DNA from: Thermoplasmata archaeon
Lineage (GTDB): Archaea; Thermoplasmatota; E2; DHVEG-1
Length of the DNA: 59,194 nucleotides
Direction of reading: 5' to 3'
Assembly: GCA_014894395.1 (NCBI GenBank)
Contig: JADBLO010000072.1
Coordinates: 194,351-253,544 of the forward strand
Part shown: positions 42,360 through 49,678 of the stretch, one piece after another
Position numbering within the stretch: position 1 is the first letter of the stretch
Layout of the letters: every line of letters begins with the position of its first letter
Notes under the pieces: model-generated
Seen by the model: only the letters and a program-made list of their open reading frames with translations
Databases searched by the model: none
What the model was told of the DNA's origin: nothing
Program-made: the position numbers and the translations under genes

Positions 42360-43886
42360 ATGAAACAAGGTATGTTGAAAAAGAATCTGAGAAGGAGAAT
42401 TGTGATCAGTGGAATATGCTTTTTATTCATGTGCTTGAGTATCACTCCATCGATAAGTAGCATTTCGAAGGATTATTACTCTGTATCGCCTCTCGTCGGC
42501 GGCTCAGAGAGAACAAATGAAGGGGATATCCCGACATGGTATCAGGGAGATGAATGGATTTACACGATCGATCCTCTCTATTTTTCTAGCCCAAACGGAT
42601 CATTTTCTGGAACCATAGAGAATTTTAAACAAAAAGTGGTAGGGATAACAGACGACGCCTATGAGGTTGAAATCACCGGTGACATAAGCGGAGATGTGAC
42701 GGTGAATGGTTTAACAGGGCAGCTTACCGGTGAGATTACGGGAACATCTCAGATGCGTGTTTCTGATCTTGCGGATGGAACCACTGAGCTCCACTCACAG
42801 GGAACGATCATCGCCATGTACATACCATTTCCCTATGAAATGAATCTTGTTACCAGCTCCGCACCGCCGTTAGAATTGCATGATTTTCCCCTAAATATCG
42901 GAGAACAATGGCAGCTTATGTGCTTGAGTACCACATCAGGGTCATTCAGTATTCAAGGAATTTACGATCAATCGTTCAATGGAAGCCAATGGATCGACGA
43001 GACAGTCCAATGTACTCAAAAGAAACAGATAAGCGTACCTGCTGGAAACTTTGAATGTTATGAGATTGGCCGCTCAAATACCCTGGGCTGGTATTCGATT
43101 GATGTAGGCAATATGGTGAAATCCACAATCGATCAAAGCGATGAAAACATGACACTTCAAATAGTACTCACCCTTCAATCATTTTCCCATACTGCACAGC
43201 CAATAACCATTTCAGAGGAGATCACGCCAGCAATGGTTGCTCCTGGTGTCTCCGTTGTTATTTCTGGTCAGGCAGTTATCACGGGGTCTGGGCAGCCTGT
43301 TCAAAACGGTGTTGTTTCGATCGAGATACCCTCTACCGGTGATAACTGGAGCACCACAACCGATTCCAGTGGACATTATTCGAAAACAATTGTCGCACCA
43401 ACCATGAGCGATGATACTCCCTCTGGTAGAGAAACTGGTTCTGGTGGCGTCGTTGTACAATGTTCGAGCGGCGGCCTGTCTGGGTATCGAGTGCAGACAT
43501 TGGTGACTATTTTCGATACCGCCCCTACTGTTCCTTCGATTGATGGGCCATCTCAAGGCAAAGTAGGGGTATCGTATAATTACACAGTCCGTGCCATGGA
43601 CCCAGAGTCTGATGATGTCTTGTATTATGTTGATTGGGGGGATACAACGAACAGTGGTTGGGTTGGTCCATATCCTTCTGATGAGAATGTCACCCTAAGC
43701 CATACTTTTACAAAAAAAGGGACCTATACTATCATGGTAAAAGCCAAGGATGTGTTCCATGCGGAAAGTGCCTGGGCGACTCTTGAAGTAAGCATGCCTA
43801 CAAGTTTTTCGTTTCACCCATTCCTACAATTCTTGGAACGATTTCCGCATGCGTTCCCGATACTAAGACAACTGTTAGGACTCTAG
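42360..43886 (+). CDS. Secreted protein with PKD domain and FPHAFPILR tail
   Basis: A 508-aa exported protein. The N-terminus has a basic region and signal peptide (RIVISGICFLFMCLSITPSI). A long beta-rich region (residues about 60-300) follows, including repeats such as VTVNGLTGQLTGEITGTSQM, then an Ig-like segment (VISGQAVITGSGQPVQNGVV). The PKD domain is at about 390-480 (SYNYTVRAMDPESDDVLYYV, then DWGDTTNSGW and KGTYTIMVKAKD). The end is FLERFPHAFPILRQLLGL, matching the tail of the protein at 2305. Surface-exposed binding or structure is likely, with no catalytic site seen. Confidence 0.83.
   Translation: MKQGMLKKNLRRRIVISGICFLFMCLSITPSISSISKDYYSVSPLVGGSERTNEGDIPTWYQGDEWIYTIDPLYFSSPNGSFSGTIENFKQKVVGITDDAYEVEITGDISGDVTVNGLTGQLTGEITGTSQMRVSDLADGTTELHSQGTIIAMYIPFPYEMNLVTSSAPPLELHDFPLNIGEQWQLMCLSTTSGSFSIQGIYDQSFNGSQWIDETVQCTQKKQISVPAGNFECYEIGRSNTLGWYSIDVGNMVKSTIDQSDENMTLQIVLTLQSFSHTAQPITISEEITPAMVAPGVSVVISGQAVITGSGQPVQNGVVSIEIPSTGDNWSTTTDSSGHYSKTIVAPTMSDDTPSGRETGSGGVVVQCSSGGLSGYRVQTLVTIFDTAPTVPSIDGPSQGKVGVSYNYTVRAMDPESDDVLYYVDWGDTTNSGWVGPYPSDENVTLSHTFTKKGTYTIMVKAKDVFHAESAWATLEVSMPTSFSFHPFLQFLERFPHAFPILRQLLGL
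43833..43883 (+). other. C-terminal tail motif L-E-R-F-P-H-A-F-P-I-L-R, copy 2
   Basis: The last 17 residues of the second PKD protein. The core of twelve residues (ERFPHAFPILR plus the following x-L) is shared with copy 1 at 3889-3939 although codons differ at many third positions. A surface-attachment or sorting function is inferred. Confidence 0.6.
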
Positions 43887-44039
43887 AATAACTCATCAAA
43901 ATCTCCATTTTTTTCTTTTTGTCTGGTAGGTATTCCTATCACAACAATATTATCTATCAAACAGGAGAAATTATTGAATAATCATGATTACACGATTATA
44001 ATTATAAATCTCCTTTTTAGATCTTTCAAACTCGTGAAC

Positions 44040-44091
44040 TTACCCCTACATATTACAAAAAATATATAAGTTTATTAATTTGTAGGGGTAA
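44040..44091. promoter_or_regulatory. 11-bp inverted repeat flanking a TATA box
   Basis: TTACCCCTACA (44040-44050) and its exact complement TGTAGGGGTAA (44081-44091) enclose a TATA-like AAAATATATAAG (about 44058-44070). The arms bracket the promoter of the short ORF at 44101. They could be an operator, or the ends of a lost insertion. Confidence 0.55.
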
Positions 44092-44100
44092 TACCTTAGT

Positions 44101-44250
44101 ATGGTCTCACTAAAGAAAAAGAACATCAATGGTAACACCTACTATTATATCGAACACAGCTTCAGAAAAAACGGCAAAGTAGAAAAAAAAAGAAAAATTA
44201 CTGTTGTTTCCGCTATGACAAAAAAAATACGCATGGTCCTTACATCTTAG
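44101..44250 (+). pseudogene. 49-codon truncated ORF, N-terminal remnant of a K-rich family (transposase- or Fic-like)
   Basis: The frame begins MVSLKKKNINGNTYYYIEHS, then FRKNGKVEKKRKITVV, and stops at 44250. The pattern K-K-K-x-I-x-G-x-T-Y-Y-Y-x-x-x-x-x-R is seen at the start of IS1634-type transposases and of some archaeal Fic-like proteins, both several hundred residues long. After VEKK the sequence leaves that pattern, so this looks like a decayed 5' end. It keeps a TATA box and the flanking inverted repeat. Family choice is unsure. Confidence 0.4.
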
Positions 44251-44324
44251 TTAGACACGTACCCGTAATTTATATAAATCGTTTGATATTCTAATATGTT
44301 TATTATATACAGGATGGAAACGAT

Positions 44325-45245
44325 ATGGATTTCCATAAATTGACGAATATTATGAAACTTGGTCGTACGCTTGCTCACGCCGCGATGCTAGTGTACATCC
44401 TTGGCGTACTCTTTGCTCTAGTGATCGGGTCTCCGTTTGACGTGTACAAGTTTGTGTTGGGGTACGCTATCGTGTTTACCAGTGTTCTTGCTACGGGGTA
44501 TACGAATAATTATTATGATGTTTCTATTGATAAGTTTGCAACGCAAACGGCTTTTTCAGGGGGAAGCAGCATTCTTGTACAGCACCCTGAGTTACGTACG
44601 ACGATACGAAATGTCTTCGTGTTTCTCTACTGTCTGTCGATTCTGCTCGGTTTGGCGTTTACCTTGGTGTTTTCGTATTCTTGGACATTCTTCGCATTTG
44701 TGATTGTCGCGAATTTCGTCGGATGGAGTTATACCGCACCGCCCTTGAAGCTCGTGTACCGAGGATTTGGTGAAATAGTCACCATGTTTGGAGCGAGCTA
44801 CCTTCTCGCGGGGGCCGGGTATTTCGTGGTGAAAGGAACGATTGATGGTTCGTTTGTGTTGTTTTCTCTTCCCTTATTATTGTTTGGGTTTGCGGTGAGT
44901 TTCTATTTAGAGATCCCTGATAGGAACGTGGATCGCGAGGGCCATAAGATTACATTGGTGGTTCTGAAGGGTGAGCGTTTTTGTTTTATTATCGGCGCCG
45001 TATTTCTTGGTCTCGCGGCTCTTTGCTACGTGGTGTTTAGTATGTTTCATGTCTTTGAAGGTGGTGCCAATTTTTTAGCGATTGCTGTTTTTTCGTTGAT
45101 ACCATTTGGTATTGGGGTGTGGAGTCTGCGAAAATATCTCATTGATCCGGTAACCATGATGACGGGCGTGTTTCGTGCTACTGCTTGTATTTTTCTGATG
45201 TGGATTTTTCTTGATGTCTATTTCGTGTATGTAATCCTTACCTAG
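44325..45245 (+). CDS. UbiA-family prenyltransferase
   Basis: A 306-aa membrane enzyme with eight to nine helices. The first aspartate motif is TNNYYDVSIDK (N-x-x-x-D-x-x-x-D, residues 61-69), and the second is IPDRNVDREGHK. These bind Mg and the prenyl diphosphate. SGGSSILVQHPELR after motif 1 differs from the archaeal DGGGP synthase norm, so quinone, heme or another acceptor is possible. A TATA-like ATTTATATAAATC lies about 50 bp upstream and GGATGG precedes the ATG. It is followed 33 bp later by a GGR-family reductase, suggesting prenylation then saturation. Confidence 0.85.
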   Translation: MDFHKLTNIMKLGRTLAHAAMLVYILGVLFALVIGSPFDVYKFVLGYAIVFTSVLATGYTNNYYDVSIDKFATQTAFSGGSSILVQHPELRTTIRNVFVFLYCLSILLGLAFTLVFSYSWTFFAFVIVANFVGWSYTAPPLKLVYRGFGEIVTMFGASYLLAGAGYFVVKGTIDGSFVLFSLPLLLFGFAVSFYLEIPDRNVDREGHKITLVVLKGERFCFIIGAVFLGLAALCYVVFSMFHVFEGGANFLAIAVFSLIPFGIGVWSLRKYLIDPVTMMTGVFRATACIFLMWIFLDVYFVYVILT

Positions 45246-45278
45246 TATGCCCTTATTTTGGAAGGGTTTGGTTGAATC

Positions 45279-46487
45279 ATGACATATGATGTTGTAGTCG
45301 TTGGCGCCGGTCCTGCTGGTGCAACTGCCGCGAAATTCCTCGCTGAAAAAGGTGTAAAAACTCTTCTCATCGATAAACGCATGTATCCAAGGGATAAACC
45401 CTGTGGTGGTGTGTTATCAGTTAGAACGCTTAAACGATTTCCGTATATCTCAGACGATTTGATAGATTCGTATTCTTTTGGCGGGAGCATCACTTCGTCA
45501 TCTCTAATGTATAAGGTACAATTGCAGAAGGAGAAGCCGATCGCTGCGTTTGTTCTCAGAAAGAATTTTGATCAGGGGCTGGTGAAACGTGCAATACAGA
45601 GTGGAACGACATTTAGAGACGGAACAGCCGCGGTAGATATTCAAAGAAGGAAAGACGTAGTAAAAATCAGTTTGAATGATGGGGAATCTATTGAATCCCA
45701 ACTGGTTATAGGTGCCGACGGCATCTGGAGTACTGTTGCGAAAAACTCTGGTTTAGGCCAGCATTACCCGCGTATTGGCAGGTGCCTCTTCCAGGAGTAT
45801 CCTCTTGCGAGCAATCTGCTCGATCAGTATTTTAGCGAGAAAAGACTTTTTCAGTTCTACTTAAAATTCATGGGTATAGACGGCATTGGGTGGGTGTTTC
45901 CTAAAAAAGACAGCGTAAATATCGGTATCGGTGAAATTCAACCGTTGGTTTCTCACCCAACAAAAAGGCCACATTTAAAGGAAGCGTATAACAACTATCT
46001 GTTGGTTCTCAAGGAAAAAAAAATGATACCTCCCACCATAAAGGGAGGAACGATTCAGGGAGGAGTTCTCCCTCTCCATCCTTTAGAAAAAACCTTTGCG
46101 GATCGAGTTGTTCTCTGTGGTGATGCAGCAGGGCTCATGAATCCGCTTACGGGGGATGGTATTCATTATGCGATGTCCTCAGGGAAGTTCGCTGCAGAGG
46201 TTTGCACAGAGGCTTTAGAAGCAGACGACACGAGTGCAGTCTTCTTATCGAAATACCAACGGCTTTGGAAAGATGATTTCGGGGAAGAAATCACTCTCTG
46301 TGCATATATCTTGAAACGGATATTGAAGCATGGTGACGAAAAATATATCAAACTTTTATCCAAGGATACACAAATTGTTGATATGCTTCTGTATATGGTA
46401 AATAATCAGGTGAGAATCCATGATTACAAATGGAAACTCGTAAAACGCTTCATCTCTATTTATTTTAAAGATATTCTTGGAGTATAA
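45279..46487 (+). CDS. Geranylgeranyl reductase family flavoprotein
   Basis: A 402-aa FAD enzyme: VVVGAGPAGATAAKFLAEKG at the N-terminus, the family segment YPRDKPCGGVLSVR with the conserved Cys, VIGADGIWSTVAKNSGL, and VLCGDAAGLMNPLTGDGIHY for the second FAD contact. The P-R-D-K-P-C-G-G form is closer to bacterial/plant ChlP-type reductases than to the DGGGPL reductase at 19230. It pairs with the UbiA gene just upstream on the same strand. Together they probably make and reduce a prenylated compound. Confidence 0.88.
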   Translation: MTYDVVVVGAGPAGATAAKFLAEKGVKTLLIDKRMYPRDKPCGGVLSVRTLKRFPYISDDLIDSYSFGGSITSSSLMYKVQLQKEKPIAAFVLRKNFDQGLVKRAIQSGTTFRDGTAAVDIQRRKDVVKISLNDGESIESQLVIGADGIWSTVAKNSGLGQHYPRIGRCLFQEYPLASNLLDQYFSEKRLFQFYLKFMGIDGIGWVFPKKDSVNIGIGEIQPLVSHPTKRPHLKEAYNNYLLVLKEKKMIPPTIKGGTIQGGVLPLHPLEKTFADRVVLCGDAAGLMNPLTGDGIHYAMSSGKFAAEVCTEALEADDTSAVFLSKYQRLWKDDFGEEITLCAYILKRILKHGDEKYIKLLSKDTQIVDMLLYMVNNQVRIHDYKWKLVKRFISIYFKDILGV

Positions 46488-46526
46488 AGGATAGTATTTT
46501 GGAATAATCACTGGACTGTGATGTTA

Positions 46527-46558
46527 TTCTCCTGTTGGAATGATTTCTGATTAGAGTT
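46527..46558 (+). repeat. Direct repeat upstream of the AbiE-like module
   Basis: A 32-bp segment starting TTCTCCTGTTGGAATGATTT that matches 48071-48102 at 28 of 32 positions. The two copies flank the AbiE-like gene pair. Confidence 0.45.
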
Positions 46559-46712
46559 ATTGGAGGACCCATGTATAAAATGAGTTATTAACATTTACTT
46601 TTCTTGATGTTAAAGTCAATTTTAGTATGACTATTATTGACCTTTAGTTTAATTTTAGTAAAACTTCATTTCTTTCGTTGTACATAAAATACCCGAAAAT
46701 TATTTATACTAA

Positions 46713-46733
46713 TAATTACCATAATAGTAATTA
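46713..46733. promoter_or_regulatory. Palindromic operator overlapping the AbiEi-like start codon
   Basis: TAATTAC-CATAATA-GTAATTA: perfect 7-bp arms (8 with the flanking A/T) whose right arm ends on the A of the start codon. A TATA-like TTATTTATAC lies about 25-35 bp upstream, so the transcript may be leaderless and the palindrome would cover the start site. AbiEi antitoxins are known autorepressors. Confidence 0.5.
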
Positions 46734-47359
46734 TGAATAGATATACGAAAATGTATGGATGGTTATACAATACCTTTGGTACAACCCAGTTTACCACCAA
46801 TGATTTCCGCATGATGTTTCCCAGCCCACAACCAACCAAAACAATTCATGATTTAATCAAATTGGATTTTATGAAACGCGTACAACATGGAAAATATCAA
46901 ATGATTAAACCTGAAGAATTTGTACGACAAATTGTTCAAGATAATGTGAACAAAGACGGAATAGTACAACAAGCAGAGAAAATATATGCTTTCTGCGAAA
47001 GCACGGCGGTTACCATTTGGACGGATGGATATTACTGGACAGATTTTACCAAAGGATTTAAACCCATCCATATAAAAGTTTTCATGAAGGATATGCCATA
47101 TTGGATTGACTTTTTTAAACGCCATGATGCTGAGTACGTTATTGCTGGTGAACAAAAAACATTATTCGGCGTCACCTATGTAGTACATCCTACGGACACT
47201 ATACCTTATGAAATGAAGGATGGTGATCCAATCATTCCTTTGAAAGAAACGATACAATTTTGTCAAGGTAATGTTTTATTATACAGGCCTGCTTTAGAGT
47301 ATTTAGATAAACAATTCAATTTAGGATTGTTTTCTGATCACAGGCAGGGCGCATCATGA
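46733..47359 (+). CDS. AbiEi-like antitoxin/regulator
   Basis: A 208-aa protein with an N-terminal winged-helix-type region (LYNTFGTTQFTTNDFRMMFP, then IHDLIKLDFMKRVQHGKYQM) and a C-terminal domain of the kind found in AbiEi antitoxins. It overlaps the following nucleotidyltransferase gene by four bases (ATGA). The role as cognate antitoxin/autorepressor rests on this coupling, the HTH and the operator palindrome. Sequence similarity alone is weak. Confidence 0.6.
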   Translation: MNRYTKMYGWLYNTFGTTQFTTNDFRMMFPSPQPTKTIHDLIKLDFMKRVQHGKYQMIKPEEFVRQIVQDNVNKDGIVQQAEKIYAFCESTAVTIWTDGYYWTDFTKGFKPIHIKVFMKDMPYWIDFFKRHDAEYVIAGEQKTLFGVTYVVHPTDTIPYEMKDGDPIIPLKETIQFCQGNVLLYRPALEYLDKQFNLGLFSDHRQGAS

Positions 47360-48051
47360 GAAAGGATTTTTCAGAACGAGAAAAAACATGTTTTGATTTT
47401 CTTCATCTCCTTGATAAAGATGATTTCTATGTGATTATTGGCGGATATGCTGTCTCTTCTTTCGGTTTTCCTCGTTTTTCTGTCGATTTAGATATTGTTA
47501 TCCCAGGGGACGAGAAATCCTCTTTTCATCGATTAATAGCAGATGCTGGTTATATACTCAGTAAAGAAAAACTTGATTTAACATACTTTGGTGCCTTTGA
47601 ACGACATGAAAAAGGCCTTGTTAGTATCGATCTCTTAATTAATGCAGTTCAATCAAGACAAACCGGGTATTCCTATCCGTTTTCGTATATTTTTGGAAAT
47701 TCTGAGATGCGAGAAGTGAGCGGGTGGGATCCATCAAATAGAGCACGGATTAGACTTGCGAAGAAAGAAATGCTGATAGCACTTAAAATTCATTCAATCA
47801 GAGATTCTGATAAACGAGACATCATAATGCTTTGTTATGAAACGCCAGATGTTACTGCAATACTGAAACATCTAAAGGATGGACCACGAAATATCCTTCT
47901 TGCACACATCCATGAACTAGCCTCCGTTGTGAATGATCGAAATCTAAAAGATTCGTTGAAAGGCGTGTATTCAATCGATGACCGAGTGTTTGAAAAGACC
48001 GTAAAAAATTGTCACCGGGTTCTTGAAGAACTAATTTCTAAATTACAGTAG
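47356..48051 (+). CDS. AbiEii-like nucleotidyltransferase toxin
   Basis: A 231-aa protein of the nucleotidyltransferase fold. FYVIIGGYAVSSFGFPRFSV followed by DLDIVIP gives the GG...S/F...D-x-D core of AbiEii-type NTases, with the third acidic residue probably in LVSIDLLIN. LAKKEMLIALKIHSIRDSDK followed by RDIIML is the helical region after the core. AbiEii toxins block growth by modifying tRNA or other targets, and in bacteria the pair gives phage resistance. It follows the HTH gene with a four-base overlap. Confidence 0.72.
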   Translation: MRKDFSEREKTCFDFLHLLDKDDFYVIIGGYAVSSFGFPRFSVDLDIVIPGDEKSSFHRLIADAGYILSKEKLDLTYFGAFERHEKGLVSIDLLINAVQSRQTGYSYPFSYIFGNSEMREVSGWDPSNRARIRLAKKEMLIALKIHSIRDSDKRDIIMLCYETPDVTAILKHLKDGPRNILLAHIHELASVVNDRNLKDSLKGVYSIDDRVFEKTVKNCHRVLEELISKLQ

Positions 48052-48070
48052 TCATTAACCTATGATAAAC

Positions 48071-48102
48071 TTCTCCTGTTAGAAAGAATTCTGATGAGAG
48101 TT
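48071..48102 (+). repeat. Direct repeat downstream of the AbiE-like module
   Basis: A 32-bp segment starting TTCTCCTGTTAGAAAGAATT that matches 46527-46558 at 28 of 32 positions and lies 20 bp past the NTase stop codon. Confidence 0.45.
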
Positions 48103-48166
48103 TGATATTACTATCATCACCTATTTTGATTAGATACAAAATATAACAATTTAGTAAAAAATTATT

Positions 48167-48436
48167 CTAATCGCCCATACCCAATTCTCTTTTTATGAGA
48201 TCAATACTCTTTACATTATTTTTTTCAACAAAATAAATAACTCGGTAATCACCAATCCTCAGACGATGTTTCTTCGGGTGCCTATCTTTGAGTTCTTTAA
48301 CATCGCATTTCGGACGAGACGTATAAGGATCTTCTTGTAATTCGTTTAATGCATTGCGTATCTGATTTTGGATTTTATTTGTGAATTGATGGAACTTTTG
48401 CTGGAACCTCTTAGAAACAAGAACCGTGTAGAACAT
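48167..48436 (-). CDS. RelE/ParE-family toxin without visible antitoxin
   Basis: An 89-aa RelE-fold protein: KRFQQKFHQFTNKIQNQIRN, then KELKDRHPKKHRLRIGDYRV and IYFVEKNN, the standard RelE-type ending with conserved basic residues. Such toxins cut mRNA on the ribosome. The ATG at 48436 matches the family start. The frame continues 13 codons further and a GTG at 48445 is another option. No antitoxin is found on either side: upstream minus-strand sequence (48476-48600) holds only a short cysteine- and leucine-rich frame. Confidence 0.8.
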   Translation of the reverse strand: MFYTVLVSKRFQQKFHQFTNKIQNQIRNALNELQEDPYTSRPKCDVKELKDRHPKKHRLRIGDYRVIYFVEKNNVKSIDLIKRELGMGD

Positions 48437-48616
48437 TAAATTCACAACACCACCAAAAGAATTAAAACAAAGCATCGAATCTTCAACATAGGACAGGGAC
48501 TTATCGTGTCAACACGGCATTGAGAGGTCATGATTGAAAATTATTTACAATGACATTATATTCTTGATTGACAAAATCGAGTATAATAATAAGAGAAAAT
48601 TTGGAGTATGAAATCA

Positions 48617-49678
48617 ATGCAAGAGGCTAAACTTATTCTTGAAGATGGATCTAAATTCTCCGGGTTTTCCTTTGGTTCTCATGCACCTACGACCGGTGAG
48701 GTTGTATTTAACACTGGAATGGTTGGGTACCCAGAGAGTCTCACTGATCCTTCATACCGCGGACAGATTTTAGTATTGACATATCCACTCATCGGCAACT
48801 ATGGAGTTCCTGGTAATGAACGAGAAGACAATTTATTGAAATTTTTTGAGTCTGAAAAAATTCAAGTTGCAGGGTTGATTGTTACAGATTATTCTCATGA
48901 ATATTCTCATTGGAACGCAAAGAAATCGTTATCCGTGTGGATGCAGGAACAAAACATACCAGGGATTTATAATGTTGATACGCGAGAGTTAACCAAGAAG
49001 CTACGAAAGAAAGGGACCATGCTTGGAAAAATAATCCATGATGATGAACGTATCTCGCTCCGCGATCCGAACAAACAAAACTTGGTGGCAGAAGTGAGTA
49101 TTCAAAAGCCCATAGTGTACAAGAAGGGAAAACTGAAGGTTCTGCTGGTTGATTGTGGGATGAAAAATAGTATCATTCGAGCGTTCTTGAAGCGGGACTT
49201 TTCGGTCGTTCGAGTTCCGTGGGATTATGATTTCACCACTGAAGACGTTGATGGAATTGTATTGTCAAATGGTCCTGGTGATCCAAAGAAATGCAACGAA
49301 ATCATTGAACATGTCAAAACGATGTTATCAAAAAACATACCAATCCTTGGTATTTGTCTTGGGTCTCAGATACTTGCACTCGCTGCTGGTGCGAACACAT
49401 ACAAACTGAAATATGGCCACAGGAGTCAGAATCAACCATGCATGGAATGTGGGACGAACCGCTGCTACATCACCTCGCAGAATCATGGGTATGCAGTGGA
49501 TGCAGATACCTTATCCCAGGATTGGCGAGAATGGTTCACCAACGGGAATGATCAGACGAACGAAGGCATAAAACATCTCTCAAAACCGTTCTTTGGAGCG
49601 CAGTTCCACCCGGAAGCATCCCCTGGTCCTGATGATACCGAATTCTTGTTTGATTTATTCACGAGAGCGATGAAATGA
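48617..49678 (+). CDS. carA: Carbamoyl-phosphate synthase small (glutaminase) subunit
   Basis: Supplies ammonia from glutamine for carbamoyl phosphate (pyrimidines and arginine). The 353-aa protein has the N-terminal CPSase domain (AKLILEDGSKFSGFSFGSHA, TGMVGYPESLTDPSYRGQIL) and a class I glutaminase: nucleophile Cys in ILGICLGSQILALAAG and the His/Glu pair in QFHPEASPGPDDTE. The usual GICLGHQ is GICLGSQ here. The ATG at 48617 is ten bases after GGAG. An ATG at 48608 is only one base after it, though either is possible. It overlaps carB by four bases. Confidence 0.95.
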   Translation: MQEAKLILEDGSKFSGFSFGSHAPTTGEVVFNTGMVGYPESLTDPSYRGQILVLTYPLIGNYGVPGNEREDNLLKFFESEKIQVAGLIVTDYSHEYSHWNAKKSLSVWMQEQNIPGIYNVDTRELTKKLRKKGTMLGKIIHDDERISLRDPNKQNLVAEVSIQKPIVYKKGKLKVLLVDCGMKNSIIRAFLKRDFSVVRVPWDYDFTTEDVDGIVLSNGPGDPKKCNEIIEHVKTMLSKNIPILGICLGSQILALAAGANTYKLKYGHRSQNQPCMECGTNRCYITSQNHGYAVDADTLSQDWREWFTNGNDQTNEGIKHLSKPFFGAQFHPEASPGPDDTEFLFDLFTRAMK

